Of a stretch of 64,000 bases of DNA, positions 1-9,006 are shown piece after piece (the stretch's first letter is position 1; each line of letters begins with the position of its first letter). This DNA comes from Pollutimonas nitritireducens (GTDB lineage Bacteria > Pseudomonadota > Gammaproteobacteria > Burkholderiales > Burkholderiaceae_B). The notes beneath the pieces were generated by a model, which was not told where the DNA came from, ran no database searches, and saw only the letters and a program-made list of their open reading frames with translations. The stretch spans positions 229,786-293,785 of the forward strand of contig NZ_PDNV01000008.1 in NCBI RefSeq assembly GCF_002849615.1, written 5' to 3'. The translations under genes and the position numbers were made by a program.

Positions 1-1006
1 GAAACTTGGGCAGGACTTCTTTATTGACCACATGGTCAGCCATTTTTCCTGCACAGACCTGCAAAATCTGGTTGGCCGCCATGGTGGCCACGTTCCTGCG
101 ACCTTCGTGCGTGACGCCGGCGGTATGGTAGGTTGAGACCACATTGCTCAGCGATAACAATGGGTGGTCCGCAGGCGGGGGTTCCACCTGCCATACATCC
201 AAACCGGCGCCGCAAAGTTGCCCCGAAACCAGGGCGTCGTACAAGGCGGCCTCATCATGGATGCCGCCCCGCGCCGTCGATATAAAAAGGGAACCCGGCT
301 TCATCCGGCTAAAAGCGCTTGCATCGAACAAACCGGTGGTTTCGGCCGTGCGGGGGCAATGAAGGGAGACAATATCACTGTCGTTCATTAGCCGGTCCAG
401 CGATACCGAATGCGCGCCACGGGAAGCAATGGTCTCGGTGTCAAGATAAGGATCGTAGGCCAGCACATCCATGCCGAATGCAGCGCCAAGCGCTGCCGTA
501 CGCGTGCCGATGTGGCCCAGCCCCACCAACCCGAGGACCTTGCCGTTGAGTTCGTGACCCATCAGATCTTCGCGCGTAAACCCGGTTTCCGTCTTGAGTT
601 TCGTGTCCGACTCGACAATGCGCCGCGACACGGCCAACATGAGCGCAATAGCGTGTTCGGCAACCGAATTGGCATTGCCCCCGGCCTGATTCACCACGAG
701 TATGCCCGCATGCGTGCAGGCGCCCACATCCACCGTGTCGTACCCGGCACCCGAGGTGGATACACAGATAAGATTGGGACAGCGCTGCAGCAGTCCCCGA
801 GACACCAGCCACTCGTTCGGCACTTCGTCCCTGGCGGCTGAAATATGATAAATGTCAGCCTGTTCGAGGTATTTCCAATTGGTGGCCGACGGATCCTGCA
901 GATTGAGTACACGCAAACTGACGTCAGGACTGGCTCCCAGCATTTCATCAAAGCTGGGATCGGTCCAGAGGTTCAGGCGGACTACTTTTTTGGGGGTGGC
1001 GTTCAT
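1..1006 (-). CDS. D-isomer-specific 2-hydroxyacid dehydrogenase, 3' end cut by window edge
   Basis: NAD-dependent oxidoreductase interconverting 2-keto and D-2-hydroxy acids. The frame is open for 335 residues and runs off the left edge, so the stop codon is outside the window. The Rossmann motif GLGHIG is at about residues 162-167. The expected catalytic trio is visible: Arg246 in STARGG, Glu275, and His294 in YHTAG. The start is ATG at 1006; the Shine-Dalgarno is weak (GGA close to the ATG). It follows the RraA-like gene by 21 bases on the same strand, so the two are probably co-transcribed. The substrate cannot be read from sequence; glyoxylate or hydroxypyruvate, or a keto acid released by the neighbouring aldolase, are plausible. 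Confidence 0.9.
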   Translation of the reverse strand, partial: MNATPKKVVRLNLWTDPSFDEMLGASPDVSLRVLNLQDPSATNWKYLEQADIYHISAARDEVPNEWLVSRGLLQRCPNLICVSTSGAGYDTVDVGACTHAGILVVNQAGGNANSVAEHAIALMLAVSRRIVESDTKLKTETGFTREDLMGHELNGKVLGLVGLGHIGTRTAALGAAFGMDVLAYDPYLDTETIASRGAHSVSLDRLMNDSDIVSLHCPRTAETTGLFDASAFSRMKPGSLFISTARGGIHDEAALYDALVSGQLCGAGLDVWQVEPPPADHPLLSLSNVVSTYHTAGVTHEGRRNVATMAANQILQVCAGKMADHVVNKEVLPKF

Positions 1007-1027
1007 AAATCCAGGGTTCGGAAAGGA

Positions 1028-1711
1028 CTATCGGGTTCCACGGGAGACTTCGCATTTCAGGCGAAGCAGTGCCGCGTCTATCCATGATATGTCCAGCGTA
1101 TCGTTGGCGATATCCGCCATCATCTGCTCCTCGAGTTGATGCTTGGCCGCAGCCGCGTCGTAAACACGTTCCACATCGCCGTATGGAATGCTGAGCAGCC
1201 CGTCGTCATCGCCCACGATGAGATCGCCTGGCTCGATGACCATTCCCCCGAGGCCGATCGGCACATTGATCTCGCCCGGCCCGTCTTTGTAGGGTCCGCG
1301 ATGGGTGACCCCCGCGGCATACACGGGGAAACTGCCTTTCCCTATTACACCGACGTCACGGATTGCGCCGTTGATCACGATGCCCGCCAGACCCTTTTTC
1401 TGAGCCGTACTGGTCATGAGTTCGCCGATGATGGCGTTGGTGAGGTCACCGCCTGCATCGACCACAATGACATCCCCGGGTTCCGCCATGGCAATGGCCT
1501 TATGCACCATCAGGTTGTCGCCAGGTCGGGTCCTGACCGTGAACGCCGGTCCGCAAAGATTGCCCGCTGCGTGCATGGGCCGCAAACTGGCCCCGCCTGC
1601 ACTCATGCGCGTCATGACGTCGCTGATGTTGGCCACCGGAATGGCATGGAACTTGTTGATCCAGCTTTTATCGACGCGCCGTGTCAGGTCAAATATTCGG
1701 AAACCAAGCAT
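1028..1711 (-). CDS. RraA-family 4-hydroxy-4-methyl-2-oxoglutarate aldolase-like protein
   Basis: Protein of 227 residues of the RraA/HMG-aldolase fold, which in catabolic operons cleaves 4-hydroxy-2-oxo dicarboxylates to pyruvate plus a second keto acid. The hallmark block GAIRD (Arg-Asp binding the keto acid and metal) and the C-terminal GDDDGLLSIP stretch are present. An open frame continues to 1864, but the ATG at 1711 is preferred because GGAG lies 11 bases upstream and the extra N-terminal residues do not resemble the family. The downstream D-2-hydroxyacid dehydrogenase could reduce the keto acid product. A role as the RNase E inhibitor RraA is less likely in this metabolic context. Confidence 0.85.
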   Translation of the reverse strand: MLGFRIFDLTRRVDKSWINKFHAIPVANISDVMTRMSAGGASLRPMHAAGNLCGPAFTVRTRPGDNLMVHKAIAMAEPGDVIVVDAGGDLTNAIIGELMTSTAQKKGLAGIVINGAIRDVGVIGKGSFPVYAAGVTHRGPYKDGPGEINVPIGLGGMVIEPGDLIVGDDDGLLSIPYGDVERVYDAAAAKHQLEEQMMADIANDTLDISWIDAALLRLKCEVSRGTR

Positions 1712-1882
1712 GTTGTAAACCACTCCGATCATCGCTACGTTTGGCCAGGCTGTGGCCGTTCCGTGCCGCAACTCGTCGCAAGAGGGACGAGTCCAGATTA
1801 ACGAAATTCTAGTAGTGCAACATGCGTTTTTATCGCAATAATTCTGCGGTCTGAACGCAAACAAATTGAGGTAGGCTGGTTG

Positions 1883-2752
1883 TCAGGAAAACACCTTGCT
1901 GGCGTGTTCAACCAGTGCTTGCGCAAGCGCGACGCGTGGCCCTTGCTTGTCCCAGATCAGTCCAATCCGCCGTATGGGTGTCCGCTCGGGCAACGGGATC
2001 TTGACGATACCAGTCTTTTGATACCAGATCGAAAATGAATCCGGCACCAGTGAAACGCCCACTCCACGCTCCACGAGCGAGACGATCGTAAGAAGACTAT
2101 CGATTTCGATTCGTTGCCTGGGAACAATATGGTTATCCTTGAGATAACGGTCCACCAGCTTGCCGCTGTGAGCAGCCCGGTCATAGCGTATGAATGGTTC
2201 GTTAAGCAATAAGTCATGCGCATCGCGCCCGGCATACTGCGGAGGTGCGATAACGATAAGCGGTTCTTCCTGCAGGGTGAGCCATTCGCAGGTCTTGTTG
2301 ATGGCAAATGGCGGCTCAATAACAATGGCGATATCCAGCTGTCCTGCGTGGACCTTTCTGCATAGCTCCGCGGACACCCCATAGGCAATGTAAAGGGACA
2401 GCTCGGAGTGCGTACTGCAAAAACCTTCCAGCACGACTGGCAGATGAGTGGTCAGTGCCGAAGGAAACACACCCAGCTTGAACTCTCCGGCCAATGTGCC
2501 GGTGCTGGCCACTGCCTGCAAATCCCTTGCATTCTGGATCAGCGCCTTGGCTCTATCGAAAACCCGCAAACCTGCCTCGGTTGGCTTTACCGTTTGGCCG
2601 GAGCGCTGTATCAAGGCACAGGCCAGTTCCTCTTCCAGGGTACGAACCCGAGCCGCGACCGCACCAGGTGTCATGTTCAGTCGTCTCGCCGCTTCAGCGA
2701 TGGACTTGTACTCCACCACTTTGACAAAGCTCTCCAGGTATTCGGTATTCAT
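1883..2752 (-). CDS. LysR-family transcriptional regulator
   Basis: Regulator of 289 residues with the N-terminal winged helix-turn-helix (about residues 1-60, including SIAEAARRLNMTPGAVAARV) followed by the periplasmic-binding-protein-like effector domain. The ATG at 2752 is chosen because AAGGAG stands 6 bases upstream; the open frame continues further but without similarity. It sits 46 bases downstream of the IclR gene on the same strand and 171 bases upstream of the RraA-like gene. It probably controls the aldolase/dehydrogenase genes or the divergent Bug operon. The effector is unknown. Confidence 0.9.
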   Translation of the reverse strand: MNTEYLESFVKVVEYKSIAEAARRLNMTPGAVAARVRTLEEELACALIQRSGQTVKPTEAGLRVFDRAKALIQNARDLQAVASTGTLAGEFKLGVFPSALTTHLPVVLEGFCSTHSELSLYIAYGVSAELCRKVHAGQLDIAIVIEPPFAINKTCEWLTLQEEPLIVIAPPQYAGRDAHDLLLNEPFIRYDRAAHSGKLVDRYLKDNHIVPRQRIEIDSLLTIVSLVERGVGVSLVPDSFSIWYQKTGIVKIPLPERTPIRRIGLIWDKQGPRVALAQALVEHASKVFS

Positions 2753-2798
2753 GCCGCGCTCCTTCGCTTTCGAGCCACCGTAGCGACCCGTATTCCCG

Positions 2799-3638
2799 CT
2801 ACCGGGGTGACAACTTTCCGACAATCTGGCGCAGCTTGTCTGCCACTTCCGTGCGCAGGCGCTTTTCCGGCAACACACTGGCGGGGCCGCCGCAGCTCAT
2901 CACAAAGTAGCCTTCTCCCGTAATGGTCGTGAACGGGGCGGCCACGGCATTGATGCCCTCCTGCCAGTCGCCGATCGCGAAGCAGCAACCCGCAGCCTCC
3001 AGGTCGGCGCACGCGCGTTCCAGCATGGCGGGAGTGACCATGTCGCCACCTGGGCCAGCCAGCAATGCCACACGCTCGGCAGGCGTCACGGCGGCGAGAT
3101 AGGCGCGGCCCATGGCGCTATCCGGGCCCAGACGGTGCCCCACCGGCAGACGCAAGTACAAGGCCGACGAACCATGGATGGCGTCGACATAGGTCATGGC
3201 GTGGCCGTCGAAGGCACCCAGGGCGACGGCGCCGCCGGTTTCGTGGGCAAGCTCTTCCATCAACGGGCGGGCAAGTTGGCGCACTTCCAGGCTGGCCAGC
3301 AAACCAAAACCCAAGGCCAGCACACCGTAGCCGGGCGAATACCGGCCTGTTTCAGCGTGATAGCGCAAATACCCCTCTTGGGCCAAGGTATAAACAATAC
3401 GACTTATCGTCGATTTAGGCAGTCCGGTCAGTTGCGCAAGTTCCATGTTGCCCAGAGACTTCACCCCGGGCTCGAAACACCGCAGGACGCGCAAGCCGCG
3501 CGCGAGGGCTTCGACGAAATCCGCCGTAGGCTCAGCGCCCTGGACAATTTGCCGCTTGCGCCGGGCAGGACGCGCTTCAGGGTTATTGCCGGAACCGGCA
3601 ACCGGTGAAGTTCCGACTTTTCCGGAAAAAGTTTGCAT
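2799..3638 (-). CDS. IclR-family transcriptional regulator
   Basis: Regulator of 279 residues: an unusual charged N-terminal extension of about 38 residues, an IclR winged helix (about 40-105, with the recognition helix around LTGLPKSTISRIVYTL), then an effector-binding GAF-like domain. IclR proteins bind as dimers or tetramers and usually sense a carboxylic acid. It is divergent from the Bug protein gene at 3772, and the 133-base gap contains an inverted repeat that may be its operator. It likely controls the rightward operon 3772-8976. The ATG at 3638 has no strong Shine-Dalgarno; an internal start is possible. Confidence 0.88.
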   Translation of the reverse strand: MQTFSGKVGTSPVAGSGNNPEARPARRKRQIVQGAEPTADFVEALARGLRVLRCFEPGVKSLGNMELAQLTGLPKSTISRIVYTLAQEGYLRYHAETGRYSPGYGVLALGFGLLASLEVRQLARPLMEELAHETGGAVALGAFDGHAMTYVDAIHGSSALYLRLPVGHRLGPDSAMGRAYLAAVTPAERVALLAGPGGDMVTPAMLERACADLEAAGCCFAIGDWQEGINAVAAPFTTITGEGYFVMSCGGPASVLPEKRLRTEVADKLRQIVGKLSPR

Positions 3639-3701
3639 TTCATGTCCAGTGCTTTTATATTGCTTTAAAGAATGAAACTGAATTCCATTGTACGGGATTC
3701 A
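3618..3701. promoter_or_regulatory. Divergent control region with candidate IclR operator
   Basis: Two symmetric elements lie here. At 3679-3686 and 3694-3701 the arms TGAATTCC and GGGATTCA form an inverted repeat (7 of 8 positions matching, 7-base spacer). At 3618-3629 there is a perfect 12-base palindrome TTTTCCGGAAAA, within the first codons of the IclR gene. Their position between divergent genes fits autoregulation plus control of the Bug operon, but binding by IclR is only inferred. Confidence 0.4.
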
Positions 3702-3771
3702 ATCCATACCGAGCAATCCGAAGACGTACTTTTTCACGCTACATGCACTCGCGTCCTAAAAAGGAAAAAAC

Positions 3772-4740
3772 ATGTTCAAAGCAGGAACTCGAATTCTCGC
3801 GGCCGCCATCCTGGGGACAATCGTTCAGGCATCCAGTGCCGCTGTATTTCCCGAACGCCCCATCAAAGTGGTCACGCCATTCCCTGCGGGAGGCGCAACC
3901 GATGCGCTTGCCCGTGTCCTGACGGAACACATGAGCCAGACGCTGGGCCAATCCCTTATCGTGGAAAACCGGGCCGGCGCCTCCACCACCATCGGCGCTT
4001 CGTATGCCGCGCGCGAAAAGCCAGACGGCTACACCGTCCTTCTGGCCACGAACTCCACATTGGTTACCAACCGCTACCTGTACAAGTCGCTGTCCTACGA
4101 TCCGGATGCCTTCGCGCCCATAGGCATGATTGGCATCGGTCCAATGGTGTTGCTCTCCAGCAAAAAACATGGCTTCAAAACAGTGGGGGATGTGGTCGAT
4201 CATGCAAAAAAGAATCCGGGCACGTTGAGCATTGCATCGTTCGGGGCTGGAACGTCCTCACATCTGACCTCCGAGTATTTCCAGAAACAGGCAGACATCA
4301 AGATGCTGCATGTGCCGTTCAAAGGTTCCACCCAGGCCCTGCCTCAACTGATAGGCGGCGATATCGACCTGTTCTTCGACATGGTCGCCACTGGAATGCC
4401 CCAAGCCCAGGCCGACAAGGTCGACGTACTGGGCATCACCAGCAAACAACGCTTATCTTCCTTGCCGGGCCTGCCCACCTTGAGCGAGTCGGGCTATCCC
4501 GATTTCGACATGACGGCATGGTTCACGCTGGTTGCGCCCCAAGGTACGCCGCCTGACGTCACGGCGGTTCTGCGCAAGGCCTTGCAATCGGCCCTGAAAG
4601 ACAAGGCCGTACGCGAGCGCCTCCTGACCATGGGTATCGAACCTGGCGACGGTTCGGCCGATGCAATGGCCAAGCAGGTCGAGACCGAGAAGCCGATCAT
4701 CAGCGAACTCGTCAAGCGAGCCAACATCGTCGCTCAATAA
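3772..4740 (+). CDS. Bug/TctC-family tripartite tricarboxylate transporter substrate-binding protein
   Basis: Periplasmic binding protein of 322 residues. A signal peptide (about residues 1-23, ending in ASSAA) precedes the mature start FPERPIKVV. The family signatures are present: FPAGGATD near residue 40 (first carboxylate-binding loop), the VENRAGA block, and the later VPFKGS and TLSESGYPDFD blocks. Members bind carboxylic acids, amino acids or related ligands for TctAB permeases or for signalling. AAGGA lies just upstream of the ATG. It heads the rightward operon with the glutamyltransferase-like gene, 55 bases upstream of that gene's start. No TctA/TctB permease is adjacent, so its membrane partner must be elsewhere. 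Confidence 0.93.
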   Translation: MFKAGTRILAAAILGTIVQASSAAVFPERPIKVVTPFPAGGATDALARVLTEHMSQTLGQSLIVENRAGASTTIGASYAAREKPDGYTVLLATNSTLVTNRYLYKSLSYDPDAFAPIGMIGIGPMVLLSSKKHGFKTVGDVVDHAKKNPGTLSIASFGAGTSSHLTSEYFQKQADIKMLHVPFKGSTQALPQLIGGDIDLFFDMVATGMPQAQADKVDVLGITSKQRLSSLPGLPTLSESGYPDFDMTAWFTLVAPQGTPPDVTAVLRKALQSALKDKAVRERLLTMGIEPGDGSADAMAKQVETEKPIISELVKRANIVAQ

Positions 4741-4795
4741 TCAATCAGGGGGCTCGCCCCCATCCTTATTCTTGTTTGCAACACGGAGATATCCA

Positions 4796-6391
4796 TTGCC
4801 CGCCGATCACTACTGGGACTTCCCCCACCTGAGCCGCCGCATGCCGGTACTTGCCGCCAATGTCGTCAGCACGTCGCAACCCTTGGCGGCGCAGGCTGGC
4901 CTACGCATGCTGCTGGCCGGCGGCAATGCGGTCGACGCCGCATTGGCAGCGGCAATCACCCTCACTGTCGTAGAGCCCGTCATGAATGGGATCGGAGGCG
5001 ACGCGTTTGCGCTGGTGTGGAATAAAGGCGAACTGCAAGGGCTAAACGCATCGGGTCGCTCACCGGCGGCCTGGACCCCGGAATATTTCGACGGTCGCGA
5101 CGCCATGCCGGACATCGGCTGGGATACGGTCACCGTTCCAGGACAGGTGGCCGGATGGGTCGAGCTTTCCAAGCGATTCGGCAAACTGCCATTTGCAGAC
5201 CTGTTCGTGCCGGCCATCACCTACGCGGCCAACGGCTTTCCGGTGTCGCCCACTATCGCCCGCCAATGGGCGCTGCAGGCGCCCAAGCTTGCGGGCCAGC
5301 CCGGCTTTTCCGACGCGTTCCTGCAAGGCGGCATTCCCCCCAAGGCCGGCGAGATGTGGCGTTTCCCTGCGCAGGCCCGTACGCTGGAGCGCATTGCCGC
5401 CACGCTGGGCCAGGATTTCTACCAAGGCGAACTGGCGGACAAGATTGCCGCCTTCGCCGCCAAAACCGGTGGTGCACTGACTGCTTCCGATCTTGCGCAG
5501 CATACTTGCGAATGGGTAAAGCCTATCTCCATGCCTTACCGCGGCGACTACATGTTGCACGAAATCCCGCCCAACGGACAGGGCATTGCGGCCCTGATGG
5601 CACTGGGCATGCTTGACGCCTTCGACCCGCCGCAGGAAAACGACCCCCGCAGCCATTTCCACCTCCCCATTGAGGCGGTGAAACTGGCCTTTGCAGACTT
5701 GCATGAGCATGTCTGCGATCCAATCACAATGGGCGAGCTTACGGCAAAAATGCTGGATCCCGCGTATCTGCGCCAGCGCGCGCGCCTGATTGATCCGCTG
5801 CACGCATCGACCCCGGTGGCCGGTGTGCCGGAACAAGGCGGTACCGTCTATCTGACGGCGGCCGACAGTAGCGGCATGATGGTGTCTTTCATCCAGTCCA
5901 ACTACCATGGTTTCGGGTCCGGAGTCGTGGTGCCTGATACGGGCATCGCCTTGCACAACCGCGGCCGCGGTTTCTCGCTGGTCCCGGGCCACCGCAACCA
6001 GGTCGCGCCAGGCAAGCGGCCACTGCACACCATCATTCCCGCATTCATCACCCGAAAAGGTCAGCCTTTCGCCAGCTTTGGCGTCATGGGCGGCAACATG
6101 CAGGCACAAGGACACGTCCAGATGATGCAGCAGCTCGTGGACCTTCAACGTAATCCGCAAGCAGCCGTCGATGCGCCGCGTTTCCGTGTGGAAACCGGGC
6201 CACGTGTGATGCTGGAGTCCCATGTGCCTGAATCCGTAACGGCTGCCTTGCGAGCCAGTGGCCACCGCATCGAACCGCAAGGTGCCGACAGCTTGGAGTT
6301 TGGATCCGCGCAGGTCATACTGCGACAAGAACATGGCGCTTATGTCGCCGCATCTGATCCCCGCAGAGACGGGCAGTCTGTTGGATATTAA
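4796..6391 (+). CDS. Gamma-glutamyltransferase-family hydrolase
   Basis: Ntn-hydrolase of 531 residues, matching the gamma-glutamyltranspeptidase family. Such proenzymes cleave themselves before a conserved Thr; here Thr350 in EQGGTVYLTAAD is the predicted nucleophile and new N terminus. The N-terminal block with GGNAVDAA and GIGGDAFALVW is typical. There is no signal peptide, so it is predicted cytoplasmic, like the YwrD subgroup rather than periplasmic Ggt. The start is taken as TTG at 4796 because GGAG lies 7 bases upstream; the next ATG (4841) has no ribosome site. It lies between two Bug genes, 10 bases from the second. A role in hydrolysing an imported gamma-glutamyl or other amide compound is inferred. 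Confidence 0.88.
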   Translation: MPADHYWDFPHLSRRMPVLAANVVSTSQPLAAQAGLRMLLAGGNAVDAALAAAITLTVVEPVMNGIGGDAFALVWNKGELQGLNASGRSPAAWTPEYFDGRDAMPDIGWDTVTVPGQVAGWVELSKRFGKLPFADLFVPAITYAANGFPVSPTIARQWALQAPKLAGQPGFSDAFLQGGIPPKAGEMWRFPAQARTLERIAATLGQDFYQGELADKIAAFAAKTGGALTASDLAQHTCEWVKPISMPYRGDYMLHEIPPNGQGIAALMALGMLDAFDPPQENDPRSHFHLPIEAVKLAFADLHEHVCDPITMGELTAKMLDPAYLRQRARLIDPLHASTPVAGVPEQGGTVYLTAADSSGMMVSFIQSNYHGFGSGVVVPDTGIALHNRGRGFSLVPGHRNQVAPGKRPLHTIIPAFITRKGQPFASFGVMGGNMQAQGHVQMMQQLVDLQRNPQAAVDAPRFRVETGPRVMLESHVPESVTAALRASGHRIEPQGADSLEFGSAQVILRQEHGAYVAASDPRRDGQSVGY

Positions 6392-6401
6392 GGAGATAAC
6401 A

Positions 6402-7397
6402 ATGAAACTGAAGACACCCCTGCGCCACAGCGTCAAGCGCCTGGCCTATGCGGCAGCGCTGACGCTGGCCACAATGGCCACAGCGCACGCCGCCTATCCG
6501 GAACGGCCGGTCACCCTGATCGTGCCCTACCCACCCGCCGGCACTACCGATATTGCCGCGCGCACCATGGCCCAGGCCATGGAGGCCAGCCTCGGACAAT
6601 CCATCGTGGTCGATAACCGCGCTGGCGCGGGGGGCAGCATCGGCATGGGTATCGTGGCCCGCGCCAAGCCTGATGGCTACACCATAGGAATGGGAACGAT
6701 CGGGACCCAGACGATAAATCAGTTCCTGTACGCCGATATGCCCTTCGATCCCGAAAAAGACTTTGTCCCGATCGCGCTGGTCGTTACTACTCCGAACATC
6801 ATTGCCGTCAACGCAAAATCCGATGTAAAGAACCTTGCCGACCTGATTGCCAAGGCCAAGGCGGGCAAGAACGAAAAGCTGACGTACGCAACGCCAGGCA
6901 TTGGATCATCAGTCCATCTGACAGGGGCATACCTCGAGCAAGCAGCCGGCATCGAAATGCTGCACATCCCGTTCAAGGGCGTTTCCGGCTCGCTGCCCGC
7001 CCTGATTGGCGGACAGGTCGACGTCTTGCTGGACAACCTGCCCAGCACGTTGGCACAGGTGCAGGATGGCTCGAAGATTCGCGGCATTGCGGTCACGTCC
7101 GCCGAGCGCCTGGCATCAGTACCCAACATCCCGACGGTGGCTGAATCCGGTATCGCCGATTTCAATGTCACTGCCTGGTTTGCTCTCTATGCACCCAAGG
7201 GCACGCCCAAGGAAGCCGTCGACAAGCTGATCGCCTCCGCAAAAAGCGCACTCGCAACACCCGAGCTCCAGGCCAAATTCACGGCGCTGGGCGCCCAGGC
7301 CGGCACGCTCGTGGGCGACGAACTGGCCGCCTTTGAAGCCAAGGAACGCGAACGCTGGAGCAAGCTCATCAAAGACCGCAACATCCAGCGACAATAG
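6402..7397 (+). CDS. Bug/TctC-family substrate-binding protein
   Basis: Periplasmic binding protein of 331 residues. The ATG at 6402 is preceded by AGGAG and gives a signal peptide (Lys/Arg-rich start, hydrophobic core, ATAHA cleavage site) followed by AYPERPVTLIVPYPPAGTTD. Family blocks VDNRAGAGG, LHIPFKGVSGS and PTVAESG are present. It begins 10 bases after the glutamyltransferase-like gene and is in the same operon as a second Bug gene (3772), so one operon encodes two different receptors. The ligand is not deducible. Confidence 0.93.
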   Translation: MKLKTPLRHSVKRLAYAAALTLATMATAHAAYPERPVTLIVPYPPAGTTDIAARTMAQAMEASLGQSIVVDNRAGAGGSIGMGIVARAKPDGYTIGMGTIGTQTINQFLYADMPFDPEKDFVPIALVVTTPNIIAVNAKSDVKNLADLIAKAKAGKNEKLTYATPGIGSSVHLTGAYLEQAAGIEMLHIPFKGVSGSLPALIGGQVDVLLDNLPSTLAQVQDGSKIRGIAVTSAERLASVPNIPTVAESGIADFNVTAWFALYAPKGTPKEAVDKLIASAKSALATPELQAKFTALGAQAGTLVGDELAAFEAKERERWSKLIKDRNIQRQ

Positions 7398-7428
7398 TTT
7401 CGAATTTCACAAGTTAAAAGGTTTATCC

Positions 7429-8976
7429 ATGAACGGTGCAGACAGTCTTTGCGACACTTTATTGGCCAATGATGTAGACGTATGCTTTGCCAATCCCGGC
7501 ACATCCGAAATGCATTTTGTCGCGGCCCTCGACAAGAAACCCCAGATGCGTTGCATCCTGGGTCTGTTCGAAGGGGTCGTTACGGGCGCCGCCGACGGGT
7601 ATGCGCGCATGGCCGACAAGCCGGCCGCAACGCTGCTGCACCTGGGGCCCGGCCTTGCGAATGGCCTGGCCAACATTCACAATGCACGGCGGGCAAACAC
7701 GCCAATGGTGAATATCGTCGGCGATCATGCTGCGTACCACCTGCAATACGATGCACCCCTCACCACCGACATCGAAAGCCTGGCCAGGCCGATGTCAGAC
7801 TGGATCCATCGGATCCGGTCTGCTGACGACGTCTCGCCTGCCGCCGCGGCAGCGGTAGAGGCATCGCGCAGCGGACCGGGCGGAATTGCCACCCTGATAC
7901 TGCCAGCCGATGCAGCATGGACCGATGCCCCGTCCACCGTACACCGTGCCGCCCCGCCCGCGCTCACCCCGGTCGAGGATGATGCGGTGCGCGCGGCAAG
8001 CACGGCGCTGCGTAATGGCCGAAAAACGGTCATTCTTCTTTCGGGCAAGGCCCTGCGCGGCGAGGCGTTGAACACCGCCAGCCGCATTGCTGTCAAGACA
8101 GGCGCTCGACTGATGGCGCAACAATCGAACGGTCGCGTGGAACGCGGCGCCGGACGGGTCATGATAGATCGCGTTCCGTTCAGCGTTGACCTGGCATTGA
8201 AGGCCTTTGAAGACACCGAGCAACTGATCTTAGTCGGCGCCAAGACTCCCGTCGCCTTTTTTGCCTATCCCGGCAAACCCGGTGTATTGGTGCCACCAGC
8301 CTGCGACATCATCCCTCTTACCGGCCCGGGCGACGACCTGGCGCAGGGCTTGCAGGCACTGGCCGAGGCGGTTGCCGCGGATAACACCATTGCGCCTCTG
8401 ACCTCGCAACGCACGGCCGCGCAGTTGCCAAGCGGCGCGCTGAATGCCGCCGCCATTATTCAGGCCATAGGCGTACTGAGTCCCGAGAATGCCATCATTT
8501 GCGACGAATCAGTCAGTTCGGGGCGCGACTCATTCAAATCCACCTTCGGGGCTGCGCCGCACGATTTCCTTCAAATCACAGGCGGTGCAATCGGCATAGG
8601 CATCCCGTTGGCAACCGGCGCAGCGGTGGCCTGCCCCGACCGCAAGGTGATCCTGATGCAGGCCGACGGCAGCGGCATGTACACCTTGCAGGCGTTGTGG
8701 ACCCAGGCACGCGAACAACTCGACGTCGTGACCATCATCTTCGCCAATCGCAGCTATGCCATCCTGCACAACGAGCTCAAGATGGTGGGCGCAGGTGAAC
8801 CCGGTCGCAATGCACGGCGCATGCTGGACCTGGACAATCCTACTTTCGATTGGGTTCTTATGGCGAAGGCGTCGGGCGTGGACGCCGCCAGGGCGACCGA
8901 TGCCCGATCATTTATTGACCTGCTGCGTTCGGCTCTGGCGCGCAAAGGTCCTTTCCTGATCGAAGCCGTCATCTAG
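7429..8976 (+). CDS. Thiamine diphosphate-dependent enzyme, acetolactate synthase/benzoylformate decarboxylase family
   Basis: Protein of 515 residues with the three-domain ThDP fold (Pyr domain, central domain, PP domain). Glu48 in LFEGVVTGAADGYARM is the cofactor-activating glutamate. The metal/diphosphate motif starts at ADGS (412-415), where most relatives have GDGS, and ends near Asn440 in FANRSY. The family decarboxylates 2-keto acids or joins them; annotation as acetolactate synthase is only by family resemblance, and there is no small regulatory subunit nearby. It is the last gene of the operon 3772-8976, 31 bases after the Bug gene, and may act on a keto acid from the imported substrate. 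Confidence 0.85.
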   Translation: MNGADSLCDTLLANDVDVCFANPGTSEMHFVAALDKKPQMRCILGLFEGVVTGAADGYARMADKPAATLLHLGPGLANGLANIHNARRANTPMVNIVGDHAAYHLQYDAPLTTDIESLARPMSDWIHRIRSADDVSPAAAAAVEASRSGPGGIATLILPADAAWTDAPSTVHRAAPPALTPVEDDAVRAASTALRNGRKTVILLSGKALRGEALNTASRIAVKTGARLMAQQSNGRVERGAGRVMIDRVPFSVDLALKAFEDTEQLILVGAKTPVAFFAYPGKPGVLVPPACDIIPLTGPGDDLAQGLQALAEAVAADNTIAPLTSQRTAAQLPSGALNAAAIIQAIGVLSPENAIICDESVSSGRDSFKSTFGAAPHDFLQITGGAIGIGIPLATGAAVACPDRKVILMQADGSGMYTLQALWTQAREQLDVVTIIFANRSYAILHNELKMVGAGEPGRNARRMLDLDNPTFDWVLMAKASGVDAARATDARSFIDLLRSALARKGPFLIEAVI

Positions 8977-9006
8977 CTACCTGACGGCGCCAAGACGCGC
9001 GCCCTG

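Noticed and set aside
5060..6436. Open frame of 458 codons on the minus strand across the glutamyltransferase-like gene
   Set aside because: Mirror of a real gene; low-complexity His/Arg/Gly-rich product without family features.
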